From Candidatus Omnitrophota bacterium (lineage in GTDB: Bacteria > Omnitrophota > Gorgyraeia > Duberdicusellales > 4484-171): a DNA stretch of 6,890 nt. Below, in pieces: positions 1-6,016 of the stretch (the stretch's first letter is position 1; the number at the start of each line of letters is the position of its first letter). The stretch is taken from contig JAFGHG010000113.1 in NCBI GenBank assembly GCA_016939345.1, positions 1-6,890 of the forward strand, in the 5' to 3' direction. The notes beneath the pieces were generated by a model. It ran no database searches, was not told the DNA's origin, and was given only the letters and a program-made list of their open reading frames with translations. The position numbers and the translations under genes are program-made.

Positions 1-1
1 A

Positions 2-391
2 AAGGAAGTATTTGCTGCCACTGGAAGAAGAAAAGAAGCCATAGCAAGAGTAAGGATGCAGCCCCAAGGAATAGGTAAAATAACTGTAAACGGCAGGGAT
101 TTTGCTGATTACTTTGCCACTATTGATAACGTAATGCAGGTAAAAAAACCTCTTGTTGTTACAGAGCTGGGTCAAAAATTTGATATTTCAGCTAATGTCT
201 GCGGCGGCGGCAAAAGCGGCCAGGCTGGGGCGCTTTGCTTGGGAATTTCCAGGTGCCTGGTAGCATGGGACCCTCAGTTAAGAGCTGTTTTGCGTAGACA
301 AGACCTTCTTACCCGCGATCCAAGAGCTAAAGAGAGGAAAAAATACGGCAGAAAAGGCGCCAGACGCCGTTTTCAATGGACCAAGAGATAA
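2..391 (+). CDS. rpsI: 30S ribosomal protein S9, 5' end missing
   Basis: Small-subunit ribosomal protein S9 (uS9), which sits in the head of the 30S subunit with its C-terminal tail reaching the P-site tRNA. The frame is open from base 2, so the start codon lies just outside the window. The visible 129 residues are close to the usual full length of about 130, so only a few residues are missing. The N-terminal signature ATGRRKEAIARVRM is seen first; an ATG at 56 falls inside it and is not the true start. The basic C-terminus, with YGRKGARRRFQ followed by a terminal K-R pair, is the diagnostic S9 tail. In most bacteria rplM (L13) lies directly upstream, which could not be seen here. A 48-base gap without a clear terminator separates it from ribBA. 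Confidence 0.97.
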   Translation, partial: KEVFAATGRRKEAIARVRMQPQGIGKITVNGRDFADYFATIDNVMQVKKPLVVTELGQKFDISANVCGGGKSGQAGALCLGISRCLVAWDPQLRAVLRRQDLLTRDPRAKERKKYGRKGARRRFQWTKR

Positions 392-439
392 ATTTGCGCT
401 TGTCTTAACTTTGCCTCGTTTTTTACTTCAAAATTTATT

Positions 440-1627
440 ATGTTCAGTCCCATAGAAGAGATAATCCCTCAGTTTAAACAAGGCAGACCAGTGATTGTCG
501 TTGATGATGAGTCCCGCGAAAACGAAGGCGACCTGGTTGTTGCCGCTCAGCATGCAAGCCCTGAAATCATCAATTTCATGATTACCGAAGCCAGGGGTTT
601 GGTTTGCGTGCCTCTTACCAAAGAAAGAATAAGCCAGCTTCATCTGGAGCCCATGCACTATCAGGGTTCAAAAGACCCTTTTAAGACTGCCTGGCGGGTT
701 TCAGTAGATGCTGCCTCAGGAATAACTACCGGCATTTCTGCTTTCGACAGAGCAAGGACAGTTGAGATTTTGGCAAATCCTGCCAGTACTCCTTCAGATT
801 TGATCAAACCAGGGCACCTTTTTCCTTTAGAGGCCCAGGAAGGCGGGGTCTTAGTCAGGGCAGGACATACCGAAGCTTCTGTAGACCTTGCCCGTTTAAG
901 CGGTCTTTATCCGGCCGGAGTAATATGTGAAATAATAAAAGATGACGGTTCAATGGCCCGCCTGCCGGATTTGATTGAATTTTCCAGAAAACATAATTTG
1001 AAACTATGCACAATAGCTTCTTTGATCGAATACCGCCGAAGCAAAGAACGCTTGATAAGAAAAATTGAGTCTGCTAAGCTGCCGACTCACTATGGCGAAT
1101 TCATGCTCCATATTTATGAATCTTTAGTTGACGGCCTAGAACATATCGCTTTGGTAAAGGGAAATATTTCCGATGAACCCGTTTTAGTCAGGGTTCACTC
1201 TGAGTGTTTGACCGGAGATGCCTTTTTATCTTGCCGCTGCGACTGCGGGCTTCAGCTTTCAAGATCGCTGAAAGAGATATCTAAACATGGCGGGATTCTT
1301 TTATATATGCGCCAGGAAGGAAGGGGCATAGGCCTTAAAGCAAAAGTAAAAGCCTACAAGTTACAGGATAAAGGGGCTGATACTGTACAGGCCAATGAGA
1401 TGCTTGGTTTTGCCGCAGACTTACGAGATTATGGTATAGGTGCCCAGATGCTTGTAGACTTAGGCGTTAAAAAGATAAGGCTTTTGACTAATAACCCCAA
1501 GAAAATAATAGGACTTCAAGGTTATGGCCTTGAAATAATCGAGAGAGTGCCGGTTCAGATTGAGCCTTCAGGCCAAAGCAAGTGCTATTTAGATACCAAG
1601 AAAAATAAATTAGACCACCTGTTATAA
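440..1627 (+). CDS. ribBA: Bifunctional DHBP synthase / GTP cyclohydrolase II (RibBA)
   Basis: Cytosolic enzyme with the two entry reactions of riboflavin synthesis. The N-terminal RibB domain (about residues 1-200) turns ribulose 5-phosphate into 3,4-dihydroxy-2-butanone 4-phosphate. The C-terminal RibA domain (about 205-395) opens GTP to the diaminopyrimidine. RibB motifs seen: RENEGD at 26-31, GITTGIS at 94-100, GHTEA at 142-146 and the conserved Glu in VICE (164). RibA motifs seen: zinc cysteines 256, 267 and 269 in the SECLTGD...CRCDCG block, EGRGIG at 293-298 and DLRDYGIGAQML near 327-338. Both active sites look intact. The 395-residue length is normal for the fusion. The start is fixed by family alignment (MFSxIEE), although no Shine-Dalgarno sequence is seen before it. 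It follows rpsI and precedes ribH; no FMN riboswitch fits in the 48-base leader. Confidence 0.97.
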   Translation: MFSPIEEIIPQFKQGRPVIVVDDESRENEGDLVVAAQHASPEIINFMITEARGLVCVPLTKERISQLHLEPMHYQGSKDPFKTAWRVSVDAASGITTGISAFDRARTVEILANPASTPSDLIKPGHLFPLEAQEGGVLVRAGHTEASVDLARLSGLYPAGVICEIIKDDGSMARLPDLIEFSRKHNLKLCTIASLIEYRRSKERLIRKIESAKLPTHYGEFMLHIYESLVDGLEHIALVKGNISDEPVLVRVHSECLTGDAFLSCRCDCGLQLSRSLKEISKHGGILLYMRQEGRGIGLKAKVKAYKLQDKGADTVQANEMLGFAADLRDYGIGAQMLVDLGVKKIRLLTNNPKKIIGLQGYGLEIIERVPVQIEPSGQSKCYLDTKKNKLDHLL

Positions 1628-1640
1628 TGGAGTTAGGCGC

Positions 1641-1712
1641 TAAATATTTAAATTCGGATATCGAAATCCGAGACAAATTAGAAATTTGAGATTAGGATTT
1701 AGAATTTAATCT
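1641..1712. repeat. Degenerate AT-rich intergenic repeat with a small inverted repeat
   Basis: The gap between ribBA and ribH holds a low-complexity stretch. Its left part has a perfect 6-base inverted repeat, TCGGAT at 1654-1659 and ATCCGA at 1666-1671, around a 6-base loop. Its right part (about 1680-1710) is built from imperfect copies of a short motif: AGAAATTT, AGGATTT and AGAATTT, separated by a few bases. No coding frame or strong promoter is visible. There is no run of T directly after the stem, so it does not look like an intrinsic terminator. From memory it resembles degenerate intergenic tracts common in uncultured bacterial genomes; that resemblance was not tested. Confidence 0.5.
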
Positions 1713-1730
1713 GGATAAAATATATTGGAT

Positions 1731-1737
1731 AAGGAGG
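1731..1737 (+). promoter_or_regulatory. Strong ribosome binding site that fixes the ribH start
   Basis: AAGGAGG is a near-perfect Shine-Dalgarno sequence. It touches the ATG at 1738 with no spacer, but lies 6 bases before the ATG at 1744. The second ATG is therefore the more likely start of ribH. It is the strongest ribosome binding site in the window. Confidence 0.8.
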
Positions 1738-1743
1738 ATGGCA

Positions 1744-2202
1744 ATGAAAGAAATAAAAGGAAAACTTCAGGGAAGCGGTAAAAAAATAGCTGTGGTGGTT
1801 TCGCGTTTTAATGAATTCATCAGCAAAGAGCTTCTAGGCGGCTGTCTTGATACTCTGAACAAGGCCGGAGCGCTCGATAAGGATATAACCGTGATTTGGG
1901 TCCCCGGGTCTTTTGAGATACCGCAACTTTTGAGTAAGCTTGAAACAAAGAATTATGACGCAATAATTACCCTGGGGGCTGTAATCCGCGGAGATACTCC
2001 TCATTTTGATTATATTGCCTCAGAAGTAGCCAAAGGAGTTGCCCAGGCAGCGATAAGCAAAAAGATTCCGGTTGTATTTGGGATAATAACTGCTGATACT
2101 GTTGAGCAGGCCATAGAAAGAGCAGGGACAAAGCAAGGAAACAAAGGACGGGACGCAGCCCTTTCAGCTCTGGACATGGCTAGTGTTTTTTCACAGCTCT
2201 AA
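1744..2202 (+). CDS. ribH: 6,7-dimethyl-8-ribityllumazine synthase
   Basis: Lumazine synthase condenses the RibB product (dihydroxybutanone phosphate) with the RibD-derived pyrimidine to give 6,7-dimethyl-8-ribityllumazine. The enzyme usually assembles as pentamers or 60-mer shells in the cytosol. From the preferred start it has 152 residues, the normal length. Seen in order: SRFNEFI at 20-26, the PGSFEIP substrate loop at 54-60, GAVIRGDTPHFDY at 78-90 with the catalytic His at 87, and FGIIT(A)DT..QA..RAGTK..NKG at 112-135. An in-frame ATG at 1738 would add only Met-Ala, but it abuts the Shine-Dalgarno sequence, so 1744 is preferred. It lies 8 bases before nusB, a very common pairing. Its gap from ribBA and its own strong ribosome binding site suggest it is translated independently. 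Confidence 0.97.
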   Translation: MKEIKGKLQGSGKKIAVVVSRFNEFISKELLGGCLDTLNKAGALDKDITVIWVPGSFEIPQLLSKLETKNYDAIITLGAVIRGDTPHFDYIASEVAKGVAQAAISKKIPVVFGIITADTVEQAIERAGTKQGNKGRDAALSALDMASVFSQL

Positions 2203-2210
2203 TCCAATTT

Positions 2211-2639
2211 ATGCGTTTAAGATCAAAAGCCAGAGAGATAGCCTTGTGCCTTCTCTATCAAATTGAAATCTCTAAGGCCCAGATCAATGATGCCCTAAAT
2301 AGTTACTTCGAGCAGTATCCCCAGAAAGAAGAAGTAATTGAATTTTCCACCCGCCTGGTCCAGGAAACAAGGCAGAATATAGGATTCCTTGACAGCCTTG
2401 TAAAAAAACACGTTAAAAATTGGGAAATCGACCGCATGGCTGTTATCGACCGCAATATACTTAGAATGGCCTGTTATGAGCTGATGTTTTTAGATGATAT
2501 CCCTCCTAAGGTATCGATCAATGAAGCAATAGAGCTGGCAAAGCGTTTTGGCGACATTGATTCTCCCAGATTTGTAAACGGCATTCTTGATAAGATATAC
2601 AAGGTAGAAAGTAAAAATTCAAAAGACAAGGCAGATTAG
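2211..2639 (+). CDS. nusB: Transcription antitermination factor NusB
   Basis: NusB binds boxA RNA together with S10 (NusE) and helps RNA polymerase read through rRNA operons. The 142 residues are a normal NusB length. The N-terminal RSKAREIALCLLYQ motif is the conserved first helix. The C-terminal half carries the family signature: NWEIDRMAVIDRNILRMA near residues 70-87, followed by IPPKVSINEAIELAKRFG and FVNGILDKI. The start at 2211 leaves the usual few residues before the R-x-x-AREIAL motif. No clear Shine-Dalgarno sequence is visible; the start lies 8 bases after the ribH stop, so translation may be coupled to ribH. The ribH-nusB order is seen in many bacterial phyla. Regulation separate from the rib genes is not apparent. 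Confidence 0.96.
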   Translation: MRLRSKAREIALCLLYQIEISKAQINDALNSYFEQYPQKEEVIEFSTRLVQETRQNIGFLDSLVKKHVKNWEIDRMAVIDRNILRMACYELMFLDDIPPKVSINEAIELAKRFGDIDSPRFVNGILDKIYKVESKNSKDKAD

Positions 2640-2653
2640 ATCAGCGTATTTTT

Positions 2654-2660
2654 AGGGAGA
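2654..2660 (+). promoter_or_regulatory. Ribosome binding site supporting a GTG start
   Basis: AGGGAGA lies 8 bases before the GTG at 2669. This purine-rich site is what supports GTG as the start of the PHP-domain gene. The first conserved motif (DLHIHSNYSD) begins only nine residues later, so no downstream start is possible. Confidence 0.65.
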
Positions 2661-2668
2661 AGCTAAAA

Positions 2669-3508
2669 GTGAAAGAAAGCGAAGGTTTCTGCGACCTGCA
2701 TATCCATTCCAATTATTCTGACAGCGATGCTGATCTTGAGAGCATTTTCAAAGATGCCAGCCAGAGGAACCTGTGCTGTATTGCCGTTACTGATCATGAT
2801 ACTGTTAAGGCTATTCCGCCGGCTAAAAATTACAGCACCGCTTTTAATCTTGAATTGATCGAGGCTATCGAGATCAGCGCCCAGCATAAAGACTGCGAAG
2901 TTCATATCCTGGGATATTTTATAGACAGCAGTTACCCTGAACTTTTAAAAGAATTAGAATACATCAGGGACCTGCGCCGGGAAAGGCTCAGCTTTATGGT
3001 CGAAAAGTTAAACGAGCTTGGCCTTGAATTGGACGTTGAACTTTTATTCTCCAAAATAGGCCAGAACATTCCTACCCGGCTTCATCTGGCCTTAGAACTA
3101 ATTGAAAACAAAAAAGTTTCTTCTCTTAGAGAAGCATTTAGAAAATATCTCTCTCCTGGACGGCCGGCCTACCGTTCACGCTTCAAGCATTCAGTCAAGG
3201 AAGCCATAGATTTGATCAAAGCATCCGGCGGTTTAAGCTTTCTTGCGCATCCTCATATGATTGCCGATCAATCCTGGGTGGAAGAATTCATCTGCCTTGG
3301 CATAGACGGTCTGGAAGTAATCTATCCCGGGATGCCGCCGGTAAAAAGGTCTTTATACTCTAATCTGGCCTCCAAATATAATCTGCTTAAAAGCGGCGGT
3401 TCTGACGCCCACGGCAGTTATAAAGCACATACAAATATCGGACAGGTAAAAATTCCTTATTCTTGGATTGTCGAAATGAAAAGCCGCTTGGCTCAGGCCA
3501 AAACTTAA
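2669..3508 (+). CDS. PHP-domain phosphoesterase, RNase AM/TrpH (YciV)-like
   Basis: Metal-dependent phosphoesterase of the PHP superfamily. All expected metal-ligand motifs are visible: HxH in DLHIHSNYSD (His 11 and 13, Asp 18), TDHD at 41-44, Glu 68 with His 79 downstream, AHPH at 193-196, and GGSDAHG at 243-249. A mostly helical insert of about 95-170 separates the N- and C-terminal parts, as in the TrpH/YciV branch. Characterised members of that branch act on 3',5'-nucleotide bisphosphates and trim 5' ends of short RNAs (RNase AM, which matures rRNA 5' ends in E. coli). The 279-residue length fits. It starts with GTG, 29 bases after nusB, and ends 4 bases before ribD. The RNase AM or pAp-phosphatase role is inferred from family resemblance; other PHP phosphatases, such as histidinol phosphatase, are less likely. 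Confidence 0.88.
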   Translation: MKESEGFCDLHIHSNYSDSDADLESIFKDASQRNLCCIAVTDHDTVKAIPPAKNYSTAFNLELIEAIEISAQHKDCEVHILGYFIDSSYPELLKELEYIRDLRRERLSFMVEKLNELGLELDVELLFSKIGQNIPTRLHLALELIENKKVSSLREAFRKYLSPGRPAYRSRFKHSVKEAIDLIKASGGLSFLAHPHMIADQSWVEEFICLGIDGLEVIYPGMPPVKRSLYSNLASKYNLLKSGGSDAHGSYKAHTNIGQVKIPYSWIVEMKSRLAQAKT

Positions 3509-3512
3509 ATAC

Positions 3513-4646
3513 ATGCCGAGATTTTCTGATCAAGATAAAAAGTTTATGTCTCTTGCTTTATCTTTAGCTGGTAAAGCCCAAGGTTTTACTTCCCCTAATC
3601 CCATGGTCGGTGCGGTCATAGCAAAAAAAGATAAAATCATTACCAAAGGTTTTCATAAAAGAAGCGGCTGGCCCCATGCTGAGATTGAAGCGATAAAAAG
3701 GACAGATTCCCGGAGCTTAAAGGGGGCCACCCTCTATTTGAATCTAGAACCTTGTTGCCACTGGGGCAGAACTCCGCCTTGCCTTGATGCCATTCTTAAA
3801 CATAAATTCAAGAGAGTGGTTATAGCCGTAAAAGACCCGAATCCTAAAGTAAACGGGGCCTCAATAAAAAAATTGAGGAAATCAAAGGTTAAAGTCGACA
3901 CGGGTTTATTCCGGAAAGATGCAGAAGAGTTAAACGAGGTTTTTTTTAAAAATATGAGAAAAAAATCTCCTTTTATCGTAGCAAAGGTAGCCCAGAGTTT
4001 AGACGGCAAAATAGCCACTTGCAGCGGAGAATCAAAATGGATAACAGGGAAAAAGGGCAGGGATTTTGCAAAGAGTCTTAGGGATAGATATGATTGTGTT
4101 CTTGTCGGGGTTAATACTGTTTTGCTTGATGATCCCGGCCTGGAAGGAAAGAAGAGAATACCCTTTAAGGCGGTTATAGATCCTGATCTGAAAATACCTG
4201 AAGAATCCTGTATAAATAAAAGGCATCCCGAGAAACTTATAATCTTTACCTCTTTGTCTAAAAAAAAGCAAGCTCTTGAAATATTTCCCAAAGCCAAGGT
4301 GTTTTTTTTAAAAAAAGATTCAAGTGGCTGGTTTTGTTTAAAAAAGGCGTCAAAGATGCTTTTTAAGCTGGGCATAATGTCGGTTTTTGTAGAGGGGGGT
4401 TCAGAGACCCTGGGGAGATTCTTTGATCAAAAGCTGGTCGATAAAGTTTACTTTTTTATCGCACCCAAGATAATCGGAGGCAAGAGAAGCCTTGCTTCAG
4501 TCGGTGCTCAGGGAATAAAAAAGCTGAATCAGGCTGTTGAGTTGGATAAGATAGAGATAAGACGCATCGGTACCGATTTATGTGTTTGGGGGTACCCTTG
4601 TGCAGGGGCGGGTTTGCCCCTGACCCGAATAAAAAAGTTTAGATAA
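3513..4646 (+). CDS. ribD: Bifunctional riboflavin biosynthesis deaminase/reductase (RibD)
   Basis: RibD deaminates the pyrimidine released by GTP cyclohydrolase II and then reduces its ribosyl side chain with NADPH. The deaminase domain (about 1-145) has the zinc site: PHAE at 54-57 (His 55, catalytic Glu 57) and PC...PPC at 80-90 (Cys 81 and 90). The reductase domain (about 153-361) shows VAQSLDGKIA at 159-168, SKWITG at 174-179, LVGVNTVLLDDP at 197-208 and VEGGSETLG at 293-301. The family normally ends near the GTDLCVWGY strand (353-361). Here about 16 more residues follow, and their codons overlap a perfect inverted repeat at 4603-4622. The start at 3513, 4 bases after the PHP stop, gives the normal N-terminus, without a clear ribosome binding site. 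Several long T or A runs lie in the reductase part but the frame is intact. Confidence 0.96.
   Translation: MPRFSDQDKKFMSLALSLAGKAQGFTSPNPMVGAVIAKKDKIITKGFHKRSGWPHAEIEAIKRTDSRSLKGATLYLNLEPCCHWGRTPPCLDAILKHKFKRVVIAVKDPNPKVNGASIKKLRKSKVKVDTGLFRKDAEELNEVFFKNMRKKSPFIVAKVAQSLDGKIATCSGESKWITGKKGRDFAKSLRDRYDCVLVGVNTVLLDDPGLEGKKRIPFKAVIDPDLKIPEESCINKRHPEKLIIFTSLSKKKQALEIFPKAKVFFLKKDSSGWFCLKKASKMLFKLGIMSVFVEGGSETLGRFFDQKLVDKVYFFIAPKIIGGKRSLASVGAQGIKKLNQAVELDKIEIRRIGTDLCVWGYPCAGAGLPLTRIKKFR
4603..4622. repeat. GC-rich perfect inverted repeat inside the 3' end of ribD
   Basis: CAGGGGC at 4603-4609 and GCCCCTG at 4616-4622 form a perfect 7-base stem around the loop GGGTTT. An alternative stem, CGGGT at 4609-4613 with ACCCG at 4623-4627, uses part of the same bases. 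A palindrome GGGTACCC sits just upstream at 4590-4597. The block is much richer in GC than the surrounding gene. An A run, not a T run, follows, so it does not look like an intrinsic terminator. It resembles a REP-type palindromic unit; only one copy is in the window, so a dispersed family cannot be shown. Confidence 0.55.
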
Positions 4647-4650
4647 AATC

Positions 4651-5244
4651 ATGAAGAGTAATATTTATGATTTGATAACTAGACGCAGGACAATCCGTTT
4701 TTTTAAACAGAAAAAGATTGCAAAGCAGGCTATCAAGAGAGCCTTAAACGCAGCCCGCTGCGCGCCTTCTGCTGCTAATCTGCAGTTTATCGAATACCTT
4801 GTTATTGCTTCATCCAGCCATAAAGACAAGGTTTTTCCTTTTCTTAGCTGGGCAGGCTATATAAAACCCTTAAGAACTCCTTCTGAAAAAAACAGGCCTG
4901 TTCTCTATATAATAGTTCTTGCCAATAAAAAAAGGTCTGACAATTATAACCTGAGAGATATCGGCGCTGCGGTTATGAATTTGATACTGGCCTTCCTTTC
5001 AGAAGACGTTGCCTGCTGCTGGATTGGAGCATTTGATGGAAAAGGTTTAAGAAAAGCTTTAAAAATACCGGCTGGATTTGAGATAGATTCGGTAGTTGCG
5101 GCTGGATACCCAGCAGAGAAGCCAAAACTCGAAACTTCGGCTACAACCGTAAAATACTGGCTTGATGATAATAAGCGCCTTCATGTGCCAAAGAGGCCAT
5201 TATCAGATATAGTGCATTGGGATAAGATATATAATAGTCCATAG
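4651..5244 (+). CDS. Nitroreductase-family flavoprotein (predicted FMN-binding)
   Basis: Member of the nitroreductase superfamily: homodimeric FMN proteins that use NAD(P)H to reduce diverse electron acceptors. Family marks: the phosphate-binding RRRTIRFF at 11-18, APSAANLQ at 38-45, DIGAAVMNLIL at 103-113, a Gly-containing strand WIGAF near 124-128, and the closing GYPAEKP at 152-158 followed by KRPLSDIVHW at 181-190. The 197-residue length is typical. No signal peptide or transmembrane segment is seen. The gene starts 4 bases after ribD, so co-transcription with riboflavin synthesis, which provides its expected cofactor, is likely. The substrate cannot be read from sequence. A BluB-type FMN-cleaving role was considered because of the position but has no specific support. 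The last codons and the stop lie within a short TAGTCCA tandem repeat. Confidence 0.88.
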   Translation: MKSNIYDLITRRRTIRFFKQKKIAKQAIKRALNAARCAPSAANLQFIEYLVIASSSHKDKVFPFLSWAGYIKPLRTPSEKNRPVLYIIVLANKKRSDNYNLRDIGAAVMNLILAFLSEDVACCWIGAFDGKGLRKALKIPAGFEIDSVVAAGYPAEKPKLETSATTVKYWLDDNKRLHVPKRPLSDIVHWDKIYNSP

Positions 5245-5255
5245 TCCATAGTTTA
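5235..5255. repeat. Short tandem repeat of TAGTCCA spanning a stop codon
   Basis: Two exact copies of TAGTCCA (5235-5241 and 5242-5248) are followed by a third imperfect copy, TAGTTTA (5249-5255). The stop codon of the nitroreductase gene is the first three bases of the second copy. The remaining gap to mazG (5256-5319) is very AT-rich and shows no clear terminator. A TATAAG at 5269-5274 has no convincing -35 partner. Confidence 0.55.
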
Positions 5256-5319
5256 TATTGTATTTAGGTATAAGTTAGAAATGAAAATCAAATAATAAAA
5301 TATCAATTAAGAGTATTTC

Positions 5320-5997
5320 ATGAAAGAATTTGATCAATTGGTTAAGACCATAAAAACTCTGAGATCACCAGGAGGCTGTCCTTGGGATATAGCTCAGACT
5401 AAGGATAATATGAAGCATTATCTTATAGAAGAGGTCTATGAGCTTATTGAGGCTATGAGTGCTGCTAAAGTCGACAGCGTAAAAGAGGAGCTGGGGGATA
5501 TTTTCCTAATTCTTATCGTGATAACTCAGATGTGCCAAGAGGATAAAGATTTTACCCTGAGAGATACACTTCAGGCAGTTAATTATAAACTTATTAGCCG
5601 TCATCCGCATGTCTTTTCTAATAAGAAGTTGAGGACAAAAGAGGAAGTATTGAGCTATTGGATCAAGAATAAAGCAAAGGCTAAAAAGCGCAAATCGGTT
5701 TTAAACAGGCTTCCCAAAACCGCTCCTTCTCTGGTCTTGGCTAATATTTTTTTTAAAGAATGCAAGCATATAAAAGACCAGAAACAATTTTTTAGAAAAA
5801 AGGCTTATGTTTCGGAGAAGTTTTTGGAATATTTAGGTAAAGCAGGCCAAGCTAGGGATAAAAAGGATATCTTTTCAAAATTGCTTTTTGAATTTTGCCG
5901 GATTGCCTTTGAAGACGGCCTGGATTTAGAACTTGGTTTGCGTCATGAAGTCCTTAAGCAGGCAAAAAAGGTTAAATACCCAAAAGAGAAAAAATGA
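5320..5997 (+). CDS. mazG: MazG-family nucleoside triphosphate pyrophosphohydrolase
   Basis: MazG hydrolyses NTPs to NMP and pyrophosphate, removing aberrant nucleotides, and has been linked to lowering of ppGpp. The first MazG domain (about 1-115) is well conserved: LRSPGGCPWD at 14-23, the metal-binding EEVYE at 37-41 and EELGD at 56-60, and SRHPHVF at 93-99. The second domain (about 130-225) is recognisable only by its shape. The expected EELGDLLF is replaced by DIFSKLLF near 183-190, and the earlier EExxE pair is not seen. At 225 residues it is shorter than the usual 260 or so, and the tail is lysine-rich. The start matches the family N-terminus; only a weak GAG-type ribosome binding site precedes it. 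It lies 75 bases after the nitroreductase gene. The NTP specificity cannot be read from sequence. Confidence 0.92.
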   Translation: MKEFDQLVKTIKTLRSPGGCPWDIAQTKDNMKHYLIEEVYELIEAMSAAKVDSVKEELGDIFLILIVITQMCQEDKDFTLRDTLQAVNYKLISRHPHVFSNKKLRTKEEVLSYWIKNKAKAKKRKSVLNRLPKTAPSLVLANIFFKECKHIKDQKQFFRKKAYVSEKFLEYLGKAGQARDKKDIFSKLLFEFCRIAFEDGLDLELGLRHEVLKQAKKVKYPKEKK

Positions 5998-6016
5998 TAT
6001 ATTTTTTGGCCTTTTT

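Noticed and set aside
417..427. T run after rpsI as an intrinsic terminator
   Set aside because: No stable GC-rich stem precedes the T run.
400..428. TTGTCT (400-405) with TTACTT (423-428) as a promoter for ribBA
   Set aside because: Spacing is acceptable but the -10 match is poor; it would be expected by chance in AT-rich sequence.
428..658. Minus-strand open frame opposite the start of ribBA
   Set aside because: Contained within a well-supported gene, with no recognisable motif.
4302..4316. T8A7 run in ribD as a possible programmed frameshift or slippage site
   Set aside because: The zero frame continues through normal reductase motifs to the expected end. A shift in either direction meets a stop within about 20 codons, and no stimulatory structure is evident. 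A run of this kind is also a likely place for sequencing error.
3734..4375. Long open frame on the minus strand, 213 codons
   Set aside because: It lies wholly opposite ribD, whose motifs are intact. Its translation shows no family motif and looks like the complement of a lysine-rich gene.
5269..5274. TATAAG as a promoter -10 for mazG
   Set aside because: Five of six bases match, but there is no TGn extension and no -35 box at a suitable distance.
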